64,000 nt of DNA from JBBSIN01 sp038232055 (GTDB lineage Bacteria > Actinomycetota > Actinomycetes > JADGOV01), in NCBI GenBank assembly GCA_038232055.1, contig JBBSIN010000002.1, positions 1-64,000 of the forward strand, written 5' to 3'. This document shows, in pieces, positions 1-9,048 of this stretch; within the stretch, counting starts at the first letter, position 1; each line of letters opens with the position of its first letter. Under the pieces are notes generated by a model. That model searched no databases. It was not told where the DNA came from and saw nothing but the letters and a program-made list of their open reading frames with translations. Made by a program: the position numbers and the translations under genes.

Positions 1-385
1 CCTCGATCGTGCCCCAGGCCCGCTCGTACTGGGCCCGCTTCTTGGACAGGATCAGCCGGCCCTCCTTGTCCTCCTTCTGGAGGACGAGGGCCTCGACGTG
101 GTCGCCCACCTTGACGACGTCGTTGGGGTCGACGTCGTGCTTGATCGAGAGCTCGCGGGAAGGGATGACCCCTTCGGTCTTGTAGCCGATGTCGAGGAGG
201 ACCTCGTCGCGGTCGACCTTGACGATCGTCCCGTCAACGATGTCGCCGTCGTTGAAGTACTTGATGGTCTCGTCGATCGCGGCGAGCAGGTCGTCCATCG
301 ACCCGATGTCGTTGATCGCGACCTGGTTCGCTCGTGCAGGCTCGTCGGACTGGGTAGGTGCGACGGCGGTCATGGCACTCGTCAT
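1..385 (-). CDS. rpsA: 30S ribosomal protein S1, N-terminal part (cut by window edge)
   Basis: The minus-strand frame is open from the window edge to an ATG at 385; a second in-frame ATG lies at 373. After a short acidic lead it reads IDETIKYFNDGDIVDGTIVK and then VLLDIGYKTEGVIPSRELS, the start of the first S1 RNA-binding domain of ribosomal protein S1. S1 binds mRNA on the 30S subunit and helps start translation. About 128 residues are visible and the remaining S1 repeats lie outside the window. No clear Shine-Dalgarno sequence decides between the two ATGs. The 220 bases between 386 and 605 hold no gene and should carry its promoter. Confidence 0.95.
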   Translation of the reverse strand, partial: MTSAMTAVAPTQSDEPARANQVAINDIGSMDDLLAAIDETIKYFNDGDIVDGTIVKVDRDEVLLDIGYKTEGVIPSRELSIKHDVDPNDVVKVGDHVEALVLQKEDKEGRLILSKKRAQYERAWGTIE

Positions 386-605
386 GTGGGCTTCTGGCTC
401 CGGCGGTGGGCTAGGGGCGTCGCGCCGGGGGCCCTTGTCGTGGATGCCGAGGGACGGACGGGTGGAAACTTGACCGGGTTGTCGACACAACGAGCGCGAG
501 CCTGCTCTGTCTGAGGTACGCAGGCCCACAGCGCGTCGGTCAGAATACGGTGCGCGACGCAAAGTGGTCAATTGAGCGAACCGACCCACTACGGACAGGG
601 GACAC

Positions 606-1409
606 GTGGGCACCGACCCGTCGGGAGTGGTGCGGCGTACGGCGGACGGCCGCGAGAGCGCTCTGGCCAACCGGCATTGGTGGGATGCCGCGGCCGATAC
701 ATACCAGGCAGAGCACGGGGACTTCCTGGGCGACGCCGGTTTTGTCTGGTGCCCGGAAGGTCTGGACGAGGCGGCCGTCCGGCTGCTCGGCGACGTCGGC
801 GGCCGGCAGGTGCTCGAGGTCGGCTGCGGCGCCGCCCAGTGCGGCCGGTGGCTCGTGACGCAGGGCGCATCGGTCGTCGCGCTCGACATCTCCGCCGGTC
901 AGCTGGCGCACGCCCGGCGACTCTCCGCCTCGACCGGCGTCGACGTACCCCTCCTGCAGGCGGACGCCCAGCGGCTGCCGCTCCGTGACGCCTCCGTCGA
1001 TCTGGCGTGCTCGGCGTACGGCGGCGTCCCGTTCGTCGGGGACTCCGCGGCGGTCATGCGGGAGGTGGCGCGGGTGCTGCGGCCCGGTGGTCGGTGGGTC
1101 TTCTCGGTGACGCATCCGATCCAGTGGTGCTTCCCGGACGACCCCGGCCCGCGCGGGCTTCGGGTCAGGGACACGTACTTCGACCGGACGCCCTATGTCG
1201 AGGTGGACGAGCGGGGTGCCGCGACGTACGTCGAGCATCACCGCACGCTCGGCGACCGAATTCGGGAGATCGTCGCCGCCGAGCTGGAGCTGCTCGACCT
1301 CGTCGAGCCCGAGTGGCCGGCCGATCTGGCGAGGGTGTGGGGCCAATGGAGCCCACTCCGTGGCCGACTTCTTCCGGGTACGGCGATCTTCGTCACTCGC
1401 AAGCCCTGA
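606..1409 (+). CDS. Class I SAM-dependent methyltransferase
   Basis: The protein has 267 residues and a GTG start. The SAM-binding motif I, VLEVGCGAAQCGRWL, is followed by VVALDISAGQL (motif II acidic residue) and DLACSAYGGVPFV, a Methyltransf_11-type Rossmann fold. The C-terminal half carries a VTHPIQWCFPDDP segment typical of uncharacterised actinobacterial methylases. The substrate cannot be told from sequence. The gene stands alone, divergent from rpsA, and its last bases overlap the tail of a broken minus-strand gene. Confidence 0.9.
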   Translation: MGTDPSGVVRRTADGRESALANRHWWDAAADTYQAEHGDFLGDAGFVWCPEGLDEAAVRLLGDVGGRQVLEVGCGAAQCGRWLVTQGASVVALDISAGQLAHARRLSASTGVDVPLLQADAQRLPLRDASVDLACSAYGGVPFVGDSAAVMREVARVLRPGGRWVFSVTHPIQWCFPDDPGPRGLRVRDTYFDRTPYVEVDERGAATYVEHHRTLGDRIREIVAAELELLDLVEPEWPADLARVWGQWSPLRGRLLPGTAIFVTRKP

Positions 1410-1828
1410 TCGGCCGCGGGTGGCAGGGCGATCTCGACGAGTCACCTAACAGCACCCGCGCGGGCGGCAGAGTCGCGCCGACGGTCAGCGTCTCGCGAAG
1501 CCGGTGTAGGAATCCGGCACGGTCGGCCCGAAAGGACGTGGGTGATACGTGTACGACGAGGGACTTGCAACGCTGTCGCACCGCCGAGCACCGCCACAGC
1601 GCCGTCGGCGGGTGGCGACCCGCACTCCACGTACAGCAGCGCGGCGCGCCAGCGCTGTCGCTCAGTCAGCCTGCCGGTAAAGGTCGCGACCACGCCCGGC
1701 AGGATTGGCTGCCACCGGCCCTGTGGCTGCGTGCGATGTGCGCTGGATCGGCGGCCGACCCCCGATGCCAGGAGCTGCCGTCGGTGCACCACGCCGTCCT
1801 GAGCGGCGATGACCTCGGCGAGATCCAC
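1393..1828 (-). pseudogene. Frameshifted AbiEi-antitoxin-like / DUF559-type protein remnant
   Basis: A minus-strand GTG at 1828 opens a frame reading DLAEVIAAQDGVVHRRQLL and RWQPILPGVVATFTG. This is the winged-helix start of the type IV AbiEi antitoxin-like family, common in actinobacteria and usually near 300 residues with a nuclease-like C-terminus. Near 1575 the conserved text leaves this frame, which runs on meaninglessly to a stop at 1442. It continues in another frame as VHVSPTSFRADRAGFLHRLR and ends at 1393. The C-terminal domain is absent. I read it as a frameshifted, truncated relic; the family assignment rests on remembered patterns only. Confidence 0.5.
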
Positions 1829-2010
1829 CGTGTCACGGTCCAGGGTCGGCGACGTCCAGCCAGCGGGTCCCGGCGCGCCTGTGGACACCGGAGCCGCTCG
1901 TCCACAGCTGGCACCGAGTGATCGAGGGCGGCTGAGGCACCCTGCGCTGTGCCCGCCGCGCCCTGGATCACCGAGGATGGACGCTGGAACCCGTCGGCCG
2001 GGTGGGTGGA

Positions 2011-3444
2011 TCAGCCGGCTGGCGGGGGTTCGAGGTGGACGACCTTCGTTCGGGTCACCTCGTCGAGGAGCTCCGGCCCGTACCCGAAGCCGGTGCCGCT
2101 GGCGCCGTACGGCTCGGCCGCCCCTCCCGGAGCTCCGCCCCACACCGCGTTGATCTTGACGGTGCCGGCTCTCAGCTCCCGCCACGCCCGCTGCGCATGC
2201 CCCATGTCGGCGGTGAGCACGGTGGCGGCAAGCCCGTATCGGGAGACGTTGGCCCGCCGCAGCGCCTCGTCGTACGACGACACGACGGCGATGGCGGCCA
2301 CCGGACCGAACGTCTCCTCGCGCATGACGGCCATGTCATCGGTGCAGCCGGTGAGCACGGTGGGTGGATAGAAGGCACCCGGTCCCTCGGGCACCTCACC
2401 GCCGGCCACGTTCCGCGCGCCGTCGGCCATGGCGGCTGCGACGTGCGCGTGCACCACGTCGCGCTGTGCCCGATCGACCAGCGGCCCCATCGTCGTGGTC
2501 ATGTCGAGACCATGGCCGACCACCAACCGTCCCGCTTCGACGACCAGGGCGTCAACGAAGGCCGGCGCGACCGACTCGTGGACGTAGATGCGCTCCACCG
2601 AGGTGCAGATCTGCCCGGCGTTGGCGAAGGCCCCGGAGGCGGCCTGCGCCGCTGCCCATGACGCGTCGACATCGGCATCCACGATGAGCGGGTCCTTGCC
2701 GCCCAGCTCGAGCAGCGCCTTCGCCCCGGTGCCGGCGCAGACCTTGGCGATCTCCCGGCCGGTCGCCACGGAACCGACGTGGCAGACGAGGTCGACGTCG
2801 GGATGCGTGACGAGCGGGCGACCGGCGCGCTCGTCACCGTGGACGACGTTGAGCACACCCGGCGGCAGCTCCTCCGCCACGATCTCGGCGAGCAGCTGGC
2901 CCGAGAGCGGCGTCCGCTCGGACGGCTTGAAGACGACGGCGTTGCCGGCCACGAGGTTGGCCGCGATGAGCTGCGCGGAGATCGCCACCGGGTCGTTCCA
3001 TGGGGTGAGGACGACGGCGACCCCCCGCGGCTCGGGAATCATCAGGTCGACCGATCCCCAGCCGCCCTGCAAGCTTCGGCCGCGGTGCAGCGGGCCGAGC
3101 TCGGCGTACTGCTCCATCGCTCCGATGCCGGCGTCGACGCCGCCCCTCGACTGGTCGATCGGCTTGCCGCCCTCACGCGTCTGCAGCACGGCCAGCTCCT
3201 CCAGGCGCGCTCGCACCCGACCCGCGGCCGCCTTGACGATGGCGGCCCGCTCGGCAGGTGCGGTGCGCGCCCACTCGCCTGCCGCCTTGACGGCAGCGGT
3301 CACGCCGGCGTCCGCGTCGGCCGGGTCACCAGCCGGAACCACCCCGACGAGCTCGTCGGTTGCCGGGTCGCGAACCTCGATTCTCCCAACGCCGGCGGAG
3401 GGTACGGCGGCACCACCCACCAGCAAACTCGACACGTCAGTCAT
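2011..3444 (-). CDS. NAD(P)-dependent aldehyde dehydrogenase
   Basis: The protein has 477 residues. The ATG at 3444 follows a good Shine-Dalgarno sequence (GAAGGAG), which sets the start inside a longer open frame. The family order is complete: cofactor-site lysine in VFKPSERTPL (about residue 173), general-base glutamate in LLELGGKDP (E246) and nucleophile in NAGQICTS (C280). It oxidises an aldehyde to the acid in the cytoplasm. The substrate is not clear; the broad type covers betaine-, aminobutyr- and related aldehydes. It lies downstream of polA on the same strand, but a large hairpin separates them, so it is probably transcribed on its own. Confidence 0.92.
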   Translation of the reverse strand: MTDVSSLLVGGAAVPSAGVGRIEVRDPATDELVGVVPAGDPADADAGVTAAVKAAGEWARTAPAERAAIVKAAAGRVRARLEELAVLQTREGGKPIDQSRGGVDAGIGAMEQYAELGPLHRGRSLQGGWGSVDLMIPEPRGVAVVLTPWNDPVAISAQLIAANLVAGNAVVFKPSERTPLSGQLLAEIVAEELPPGVLNVVHGDERAGRPLVTHPDVDLVCHVGSVATGREIAKVCAGTGAKALLELGGKDPLIVDADVDASWAAAQAASGAFANAGQICTSVERIYVHESVAPAFVDALVVEAGRLVVGHGLDMTTTMGPLVDRAQRDVVHAHVAAAMADGARNVAGGEVPEGPGAFYPPTVLTGCTDDMAVMREETFGPVAAIAVVSSYDEALRRANVSRYGLAATVLTADMGHAQRAWRELRAGTVKINAVWGGAPGGAAEPYGASGTGFGYGPELLDEVTRTKVVHLEPPPAG

Positions 3445-3471
3445 GCGCTCCTTCTTCCATGACAGGCAAGC

Positions 3472-3526
3472 GCCAGTTTGGCAGAGGCAGCCGTCGTCAT
3501 ACCGACGGCTTTCTCTGCCAAACGGC
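3472..3526. promoter_or_regulatory. Long interrupted palindrome upstream of the aldehyde dehydrogenase
   Basis: Bases 3476-3486 pair perfectly with 3513-3523 (GTTTGGCAGAG / CTCTGCCAAAC). After a 3-base interruption on each side, 3490-3495 pair with 3504-3509, leaving an 8-base loop. Outside the 11-bp arm a further GCC/GGC pairing continues past a bulged A. It lies 28-82 bases upstream of the aldehyde dehydrogenase ATG and about 65 bases after the polA stop. It could be the polA terminator, though without a T-run, or a two-arm operator for a regulator of the dehydrogenase. Confidence 0.6.
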
Positions 3527-3590
3527 ACAGACCGGGACCGGGGCCGGCGGGACGAGGCCCACCGGGAAGCTGGGGAGCCAGCCACACGGG

Positions 3591-6308
3591 TCAGTGCGCG
3601 GCGTCGTCCCAGGTGCGGCCGGCCCCGACGCTGACGTCGAGCGGCACCGACAGCGGGTACGCGCCGCCCATTTCGCACCGCACGATGTCCTCGACGGCAT
3701 CGCGCTCACCGGGAGCGACCTCGAGCACCAGCTCGTCGTGCACCTGCAGCAGCAGCCGCGACCGCAGACCTCGCTCGGTCAGCGCCGCGTCGACCCGCAG
3801 CATTGCGACCTTGATGATGTCGGCGGCGCTGCCCTGGATCGGCGCGTTGAGCGCCATGCGCTCGGCCATCTGCCGCCGCTGCGCGTTGTCGCTCGTCAGG
3901 TCGGGCAGGTAGCGGCGGCGGCCGAGGATCGTTTCGGTGTAGCCGTCGCGACGCGCCTGGTCGACCACCGCGCGCAGATAGTCGCGGATGCCGCCGAAGC
4001 GCGAGAAGTAAGCGTCCATCTGCTGACGGGCCTCCTCCGGGGGAATGCCCAGCTGCTGCGCGAGGCCGTACGCCGAAAGCCCGTACGCCAGCCCGTACGA
4101 CATCGCCTTGATCCGCCGCCGCATCTCGGCGTCGACCTGCTCGGGCGGGATGTTGTGCGCCCTCGAGGCGACGAAGGTGTGGAGGTCCTCGCCGGAGGTG
4201 AACGCGGAGAGGAGGCCTGCGTCGCCGGAGAGGTGCGCCATGATTCGCATCTCGATCTGGGAGTAGTCGGCGGTGAGCAGCGACTCGTAACCCGGCCCGA
4301 CGACGAACGCCTCTCGGATCTGGCGGCCCTCCGACGTTCGGATCGGAATGTTCTGCAGGTTGGGGTCGGTGCTCGACAGCCGCCCCGTCGCGGCGATCAT
4401 CTGGTTGAACGTGGTGTGGATGCGACCGCCGTCGTCGATCATCGGGATCAGCGAGTCGACGACGGTCTTCAGCCGCGACACGTCGCGGTGGCGCAGCAGG
4501 TGACCGATCACCGCGTGCTCGCTCTGCATGGCGAGCCACCCGAGCGCGTCGGCGTCCGTGGTGTAGCCGGTCTTGATCCGCTTCGTCTTCGGCAGCCCGA
4601 GCTCCTCGAAGAGCATCTGCTGAAGCTGCTTCGGCGACCCGAGGTTGAACTCGTGGCCCACCGCCGAGTAGGCGTCCTGCGTCACGGACTTGACCTGCTC
4701 GGCGAAACGGGTCTGCAGGTCGGCGAGGTGGTCGAGGTCGGCCGCGACGCCCGCGATCTCCATCTTGGCGAGCAGGGCGGTGAGCGGCAGCTCGACCTCG
4801 CCGAGCAGTTTTGTCCCGCCGCGGCGCTCGAGGTCGGCATCGAGGGAGTCGGCAAGGTCCACGATGGCGTTGGCTCGGACGATCTCGGCCTGCGCCTGCC
4901 CCGCCTCGTCACCGCCGTCGAGCGAAAGCTGCCCCTCGGTGGCGTGCTCGGCCCGAAGCTCGCGCCGAAGGTAGCGCAGTGCGAGGTCGCCCAGGTCGAA
5001 CGAGCGCTGGCCGGGCAGCGCCAGGTAGGCCGCCAGCGCGGTGTCGCTGGTGAGTCCGCAGAGCCGCCAGCCGCGAGCGGCGAACGCCAGCATCGGCCCC
5101 TTGACGTCGTGCAGCGCCTTCGGCAGAGCCGGGTCCGCGAGCCACGATGAGAGGGCTCCGTCGTCCTCCTCGGTCAGCTGGGTCGGGTCGAGCCAGGCGC
5201 CGGTGCCGTCGGCGGTGGCGAACGCGAGCCCGGTCACGGCACCGGTACCCCGGCCCCACGAACCCGTGACCGACAGCCCCACCCGGTCGCGTCCACCGAG
5301 GTGCTCGAGGAGCCACCCAGCGACCTCGCCGGCCGCCAGGGGACCACCGGAGACTTCGAAACCCTCGTCGGCCTCCGGCTCGACGGCCTGCAGCGTCGTA
5401 TAGAGCCGCTCGCGAAGCACTCGGAACTGCAGTGTGTCGAAGAGCCGGTGCACCGCATCGCGGTCCCACTGGCCCAGGTGCAGGTCGTGCGGACCGACGT
5501 CGAGCGGGACGTCGCGGGAGAGCATGGTGAGCCCGCGGTTGCGAACGACCTGGGCGAGATGGTCGCGCAGCGCCTGGCCCGCCTTTCCTGGTACCTCGTC
5601 GACCCGGTCGACCAGCGCGTCCAGGGAGCCGTACTCGCGGATCCACTTGGCCGCCGTCTTCTCCCCCACCCCGGCAATGTTGGGCAGGTTGTCGCTGGGG
5701 TCGCCGCGCACGGCGGCGAAGTCGGGGTACTGCGCGGGCGTCAGGCCGTACTTCTCCTGGACCGCCGACGGCGTGAAGCGGGTCATGTCGCTGATGCCCC
5801 GACGGGTCATGAGCACCGTGACCTGGTCGTCGACGAGCTGCAGCGCGTCGCGGTCTCCGGTCACGATCAGCGCGTCCATGCCATCGGCCCCGGCCTGTGT
5901 CGCGAGGGTGGCGATGACGTCGTCGGCCTCGAAGCCCTCCGCGCTGACCATCGGGATGGCGAGGGCGGTCAGCACCTCACGGATCAGGCTCACCTGGCCG
6001 CGGAAGTCGGTGGGCGTCTCCGCCCGGCCCGCCTTGTACTCGGCGTACTGCTCGTGGCGGAACGTCGGTCCCGACAGGTCGAAGGCCACCGCGATGTGCG
6101 TGGGCTGCTCGTCGCGCAGCACGTTGATGAGCATCGCCGTGAAGCCGTAGACGGCGTTGGTCGGCTGCCCGGTCGTCGTCGCGAAGTTCTCCACCGGCAG
6201 CGCAAAAAAGGCGCGGTAGGCCAACGAGTGCCCGTCGAGCAGCAGGAGCCGCTCGCGCGCCTCCCGGGCGGGGCTGGCGCCTCGGGCGGAGTCCGTCGAG
6301 GTTGTCAC
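3591..6308 (-). CDS. polA: DNA polymerase I
   Basis: About 905 residues. GTG codons at 6308 and 6332 are both possible starts; neither has a clear ribosome site. The order is a 5'-3' exonuclease domain (LLLLDGHSLAYRAFF, FEADDVIATLA), a middle exonuclease-like domain, and a family A polymerase with motif A TADYSQIEMR (about residue 680), motif B RRIKAMSYGLAYG and motif C LLLQVHDELVLEV (about 854). Where active enzymes carry an acidic D-x-E, this one reads VGLSVTGSWG, so proofreading is predicted lost, as in other actinobacterial PolA. It fills gaps and removes RNA primers. Divergent from the thioesterase at 6363, as in many actinobacteria. Confidence 0.97.
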   Translation of the reverse strand: MTTSTDSARGASPAREARERLLLLDGHSLAYRAFFALPVENFATTTGQPTNAVYGFTAMLINVLRDEQPTHIAVAFDLSGPTFRHEQYAEYKAGRAETPTDFRGQVSLIREVLTALAIPMVSAEGFEADDVIATLATQAGADGMDALIVTGDRDALQLVDDQVTVLMTRRGISDMTRFTPSAVQEKYGLTPAQYPDFAAVRGDPSDNLPNIAGVGEKTAAKWIREYGSLDALVDRVDEVPGKAGQALRDHLAQVVRNRGLTMLSRDVPLDVGPHDLHLGQWDRDAVHRLFDTLQFRVLRERLYTTLQAVEPEADEGFEVSGGPLAAGEVAGWLLEHLGGRDRVGLSVTGSWGRGTGAVTGLAFATADGTGAWLDPTQLTEEDDGALSSWLADPALPKALHDVKGPMLAFAARGWRLCGLTSDTALAAYLALPGQRSFDLGDLALRYLRRELRAEHATEGQLSLDGGDEAGQAQAEIVRANAIVDLADSLDADLERRGGTKLLGEVELPLTALLAKMEIAGVAADLDHLADLQTRFAEQVKSVTQDAYSAVGHEFNLGSPKQLQQMLFEELGLPKTKRIKTGYTTDADALGWLAMQSEHAVIGHLLRHRDVSRLKTVVDSLIPMIDDGGRIHTTFNQMIAATGRLSSTDPNLQNIPIRTSEGRQIREAFVVGPGYESLLTADYSQIEMRIMAHLSGDAGLLSAFTSGEDLHTFVASRAHNIPPEQVDAEMRRRIKAMSYGLAYGLSAYGLAQQLGIPPEEARQQMDAYFSRFGGIRDYLRAVVDQARRDGYTETILGRRRYLPDLTSDNAQRRQMAERMALNAPIQGSAADIIKVAMLRVDAALTERGLRSRLLLQVHDELVLEVAPGERDAVEDIVRCEMGGAYPLSVPLDVSVGAGRTWDDAAH

Positions 6309-6362
6309 GTCCGGGATCTTAGGCTGACCCACCGACAGTTCTTAGACGCCGACGGAGGCGCA

Positions 6363-6788
6363 GTGACGGACCGGATCGACCTCATGAGCTCCGCGGACCT
6401 GCTCGCCGCGATCAACGCGGCTGCCGGGGCGCTCGCGCACACGATGGGCATCACGTTCCGCGAAGTGTCGGTCGATCGCCTGGTCGCCACGATGCCGGTC
6501 GAGGGCAACACCCAGCCTTACGGTCTGCTTCACGGCGGCGCCTCTTGCGTGCTCGCGGAGTCGCTCGGCTCGGTCGGGGCCGCACTGCACGCCGGCCAGG
6601 ACCGCATCGCCGTCGGTGTGGACATCAACGCGACTCATCACCGCGCCGTGCGGGAGGGCGTGCTAACCGGCATCGCTGTCCCGTTGAAGCTCGGCCGCTC
6701 GATCGCCACCTACGAGGTGGCCATCTATGACGAGGCCGGCGAACGGGTCTCCACAGCGCGGCTGACCTGCGCCCTACGGACCAGCTGA
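6363..6788 (+). CDS. PaaI-type hotdog-fold thioesterase
   Basis: The protein has 141 residues. The GTG at 6363 lies 4 bases after a GGAGG ribosome site at 6354-6358, which fixes the start within a longer frame. The hotdog active-site region YGLLHGGASCVLAESLGS, with its HGG turn, and the following VGVDINATHHRAVREG are typical of PaaI/YdiI acyl-CoA thioesterases. It should cleave a small or aromatic acyl-CoA in the cytoplasm. It shares a short (about 55-base) divergent promoter region with polA. Confidence 0.92.
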   Translation: MTDRIDLMSSADLLAAINAAAGALAHTMGITFREVSVDRLVATMPVEGNTQPYGLLHGGASCVLAESLGSVGAALHAGQDRIAVGVDINATHHRAVREGVLTGIAVPLKLGRSIATYEVAIYDEAGERVSTARLTCALRTS

Positions 6789-6817
6789 GCGCCCAGCTCA
6801 ACAGGCCAGCAGGGCGC

Positions 6818-7414
6818 TCAGCGGGTCCGGGCGGCGTTGGGCAGCGGACGGTGACTGCCCGGCCGGCGCAGCAGCCGCCGCCTGGCGAGGTCGCTGGCGG
6901 TCGGCCGACGCTCCGGGACCGCCAGCTTGCGCCGCAACGCGGCCACCGGGCTGACGCGGCGTACGACGACCGGCGCGAAGCCCAATCGCGCGTAGAACCG
7001 GTTGGCTTCGCGGTCCGCCGGTACGACCGCGACGGCCAGCTGCTCCATCCCGGCGTCCTCGGCGTAGGCGGCGGCCGCGGCGACCAGAGCTCTACCGACG
7101 CCTCGCCGGCGGGCCCGGCGAGCCACGACCGCGTAGTCCATCCGCAGCGTCGGCAGGTCGGTGAGCGAGGTCACCGGTGACTCGAAGAGGATCGCCATGC
7201 CGACGGGGTCCGTCCCCGTCTCCGCGAGCAGCACCTCCGTGGCGTCGTCGGCCACCAGGTCGGCCAGCCGCTCGGCCAGGCCGGACACTCCGCGCAGCAG
7301 CGAGCGGGAGGCCCGGCCCGCCTCGCGCAGCTCCTCCACCAACGAGAGGAGCGCCGGGACGTCCTCGCTCGTGGCGCGCCGTACGGCGAGATCGATCCGG
7401 TTCGCCCGAGCCAC
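6818..7414 (-). CDS. GNAT family N-acetyltransferase
   Basis: The protein has 198 residues; the GTG at 7414 follows an AGGAAGG ribosome site. The acetyl-CoA pyrophosphate loop is RARRRGVGRALVAAAAAYA (motif A), followed by LAVAVVPADREANRFYARLGF, the usual GNAT C-terminal arm. The substrate is unknown. The last 40 residues are arginine/proline rich and outside the fold. It is divergent from the DUF554 gene. Confidence 0.9.
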   Translation of the reverse strand: MARANRIDLAVRRATSEDVPALLSLVEELREAGRASRSLLRGVSGLAERLADLVADDATEVLLAETGTDPVGMAILFESPVTSLTDLPTLRMDYAVVARRARRRGVGRALVAAAAAYAEDAGMEQLAVAVVPADREANRFYARLGFAPVVVRRVSPVAALRRKLAVPERRPTASDLARRRLLRRPGSHRPLPNAARTR

Positions 7415-7551
7415 CAGGACACCTTCCTACGTTCGTCGATTCCGCGGGCGACCGGGGGTCGCTACGCTCCTCCCCCGAACGCCCGGCGCAGACTACGCCT
7501 GGGCACATCATCACATAACGGGCAGGTCACGACCGGCCGAGCGGAGGGCCT

Positions 7552-8298
7552 GTGATCCCGGGTGCCGGGACGGTGCTCAACGTCGCGACGGTGCTCGCCG
7601 GCTCTGTTCTCGGCGTCGCGCTCCGCGGCCGGCTGCCGCAGCGCACCCGCGAGGTCGTCACGGACGGGCTCGGGCTCATGACGCTGCTCATCGCCGCGTT
7701 GAACGTGGGCTCGGTCCGCGGGGCCGCGGCTGTCGAGGCGGTCGGCGCGTCGGCTGTGGTGCTCATCGTCCTCGGTTCCGTCGTCGTCGGCGGCATTCTC
7801 GGCTCGTTGCTGCGCCTCGGCGACCGCCTCGAGGGGCTCGGGAGCTGGCTGCAGCGCCGACTGGCACCGGGCGCCGGCTCGACGACGCGGGTGCGCTTCG
7901 TCGAGGGTTACGTCGTGGCCTCGCTCGTCTTCTGCGTCGGGCCGCTTACCGTGCTCGGCTCCCTCTCCGACGGGCTGGGCAGGGGCATCGACCAGCTGGC
8001 GCTGAAGTCCACGCTGGACGGGTTCGCCTCCGTCGCCTTCGCGGCCTCGTTCGGCTGGGGCGTGGCCGCCGCCGCGATCACCGTCGCCGTCGTCCAGGGC
8101 GCGATCACGCTGGTCGGCTTGGCGCTCGGCGGGGTGCTGCCCGCAGCGGAGGTCGATGCCATCACCGCGACCGGCGGGATCCTCCTCATCGGGGTCGGGC
8201 TTCGGCTGCTGCGCATCCGTGACGTGCCGGTCGTCGATCTGCTGCCGGCCCTCGCGCTGGCGCCGATCCTCACCGCGCTGGTCCACGCCCTGCGCTGA
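7552..8298 (+). CDS. DUF554 family membrane protein
   Basis: The protein has 248 residues; the GTG start follows GGAGG at about 7541. Several hydrophobic segments begin with GTVLNVATVLAGSVLGVAL and include FASVAFAASFGWGVAAAAI, the layout of DUF554 (YdfK-like) inner membrane proteins. Function is not established, although a transport role has been proposed for the family. The stop codon lies inside a threefold 12-base tandem repeat that runs up to the converging livF stop. Confidence 0.88.
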   Translation: MIPGAGTVLNVATVLAGSVLGVALRGRLPQRTREVVTDGLGLMTLLIAALNVGSVRGAAAVEAVGASAVVLIVLGSVVVGGILGSLLRLGDRLEGLGSWLQRRLAPGAGSTTRVRFVEGYVVASLVFCVGPLTVLGSLSDGLGRGIDQLALKSTLDGFASVAFAASFGWGVAAAAITVAVVQGAITLVGLALGGVLPAAEVDAITATGGILLIGVGLRLLRIRDVPVVDLLPALALAPILTALVHALR

Positions 8299-8328
8299 GG
8301 GAAACGCTGAGGGAAGCGCTGAGGGAAC
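8293..8328. repeat. Three perfect-length 12-base tandem repeats between converging genes
   Basis: Units 8293-8304, 8305-8316 and 8317-8328 all read CGCTGAGGGAA followed by A, G or C. The first unit contains the DUF554 stop codon, and because the unit is a multiple of three the next two supply further in-frame TGA codons. The array ends exactly before the livF stop at 8329. Confidence 0.95.
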
Positions 8329-9048
8329 CTAACTCGCTTCGGTGATGCTCTCGCCGAGGTACGCCGCACGCACCCGTTCGTTGCCGAGCAGCCTCGCCGT
8401 AGTGTCTTGCATGACGATCTCACCGGTCTCGATCACATAGCCCCGGGTGGCGAGGCGCAACGCCTGCGCCGCGTTCTGCTCGACGAGCAGGACGGTGGTC
8501 CCCTGCTGGTTGATCTCCTTGATGATGTCGAAGATCCGGGCGACGATGAGCGGCGCGAGCCCCATCGACGGCTCGTCAAGGAGCAGCAGCCGGGGCCGGC
8601 CCATCATGGCGCGCCCAATGGCGAGCATCTGCTGCTCGCCGCCGGAGAGGGTGCCGCCCTCCTGGTTGCGCCGCTCCGCGAGCACCGGGAACAGCTCGAA
8701 GACCCGGTCCATGTCCGGCTTGAGGTCCCCCCGCCGGCGGTAGGCGCCCATGCGCAGGTTCTCGGCGACGCTCATGAACGGGAAGACCCGCCGCCCCTCC
8801 GGTGAATGCCCGATCCCGATCGCGACGACCTGGTGCGCTGGGACCCGGTCGAGTCGCCGGCCGTCGAAGCGGACGAACCCGCGGAAGGGCCGGAGCAGTC
8901 CCGAGATGGTCCGCAGGGTGGTCGTCTTGCCAGCCCCGTTGGCACCGAGCAGCGTGACGACCTCGCCGTCGTCGACGTTCAGTGAGATGCCCTTCAGCGC
9001 CTCGACGGCGCCGTAGCGCACCCAGACGTCCTCAAGCTCGAGCAGCAT
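8329..9048 (-). CDS. livF: Branched-chain amino acid ABC transporter ATP-binding protein LivF
   Basis: The protein has 239 residues; the ATG at 9048 is preceded by AGGGAGG. Walker A is LLGANGAGKTTTLRTISG, the signature is LSGGEQQML, and Walker B is RLLLLDEPSMGLAP followed by the switch histidine region LVEQN. The short length and the GANGAGKTT form mark the LivF subfamily, one of two ATPases of the Liv importer on the cytoplasmic face. It overlaps the end of livG by 17 bases and is the last gene of the five-gene liv cluster. Confidence 0.96.
   Translation of the reverse strand: MLLELEDVWVRYGAVEALKGISLNVDDGEVVTLLGANGAGKTTTLRTISGLLRPFRGFVRFDGRRLDRVPAHQVVAIGIGHSPEGRRVFPFMSVAENLRMGAYRRRGDLKPDMDRVFELFPVLAERRNQEGGTLSGGEQQMLAIGRAMMGRPRLLLLDEPSMGLAPLIVARIFDIIKEINQQGTTVLLVEQNAAQALRLATRGYVIETGEIVMQDTTARLLGNERVRAAYLGESITEAS

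Noticed and set aside
540..1445. A 301-codon minus-strand open frame
   Set aside because: It lies opposite the methyltransferase, is rich in Arg/Pro/Asp with no motif, and is the usual antisense frame of high-GC coding DNA.
3360..5150. A 596-codon plus-strand frame opposite polA
   Set aside because: The composition (Arg, Val, Gly, Asp, Gln, His) is that of an antisense shadow; polA on the other strand has all catalytic motifs.
5301..6362. Upstream extension of the thioesterase frame through polA DNA
   Set aside because: The GGAGG site before the GTG at 6363 and the hotdog fold length place the real start there.
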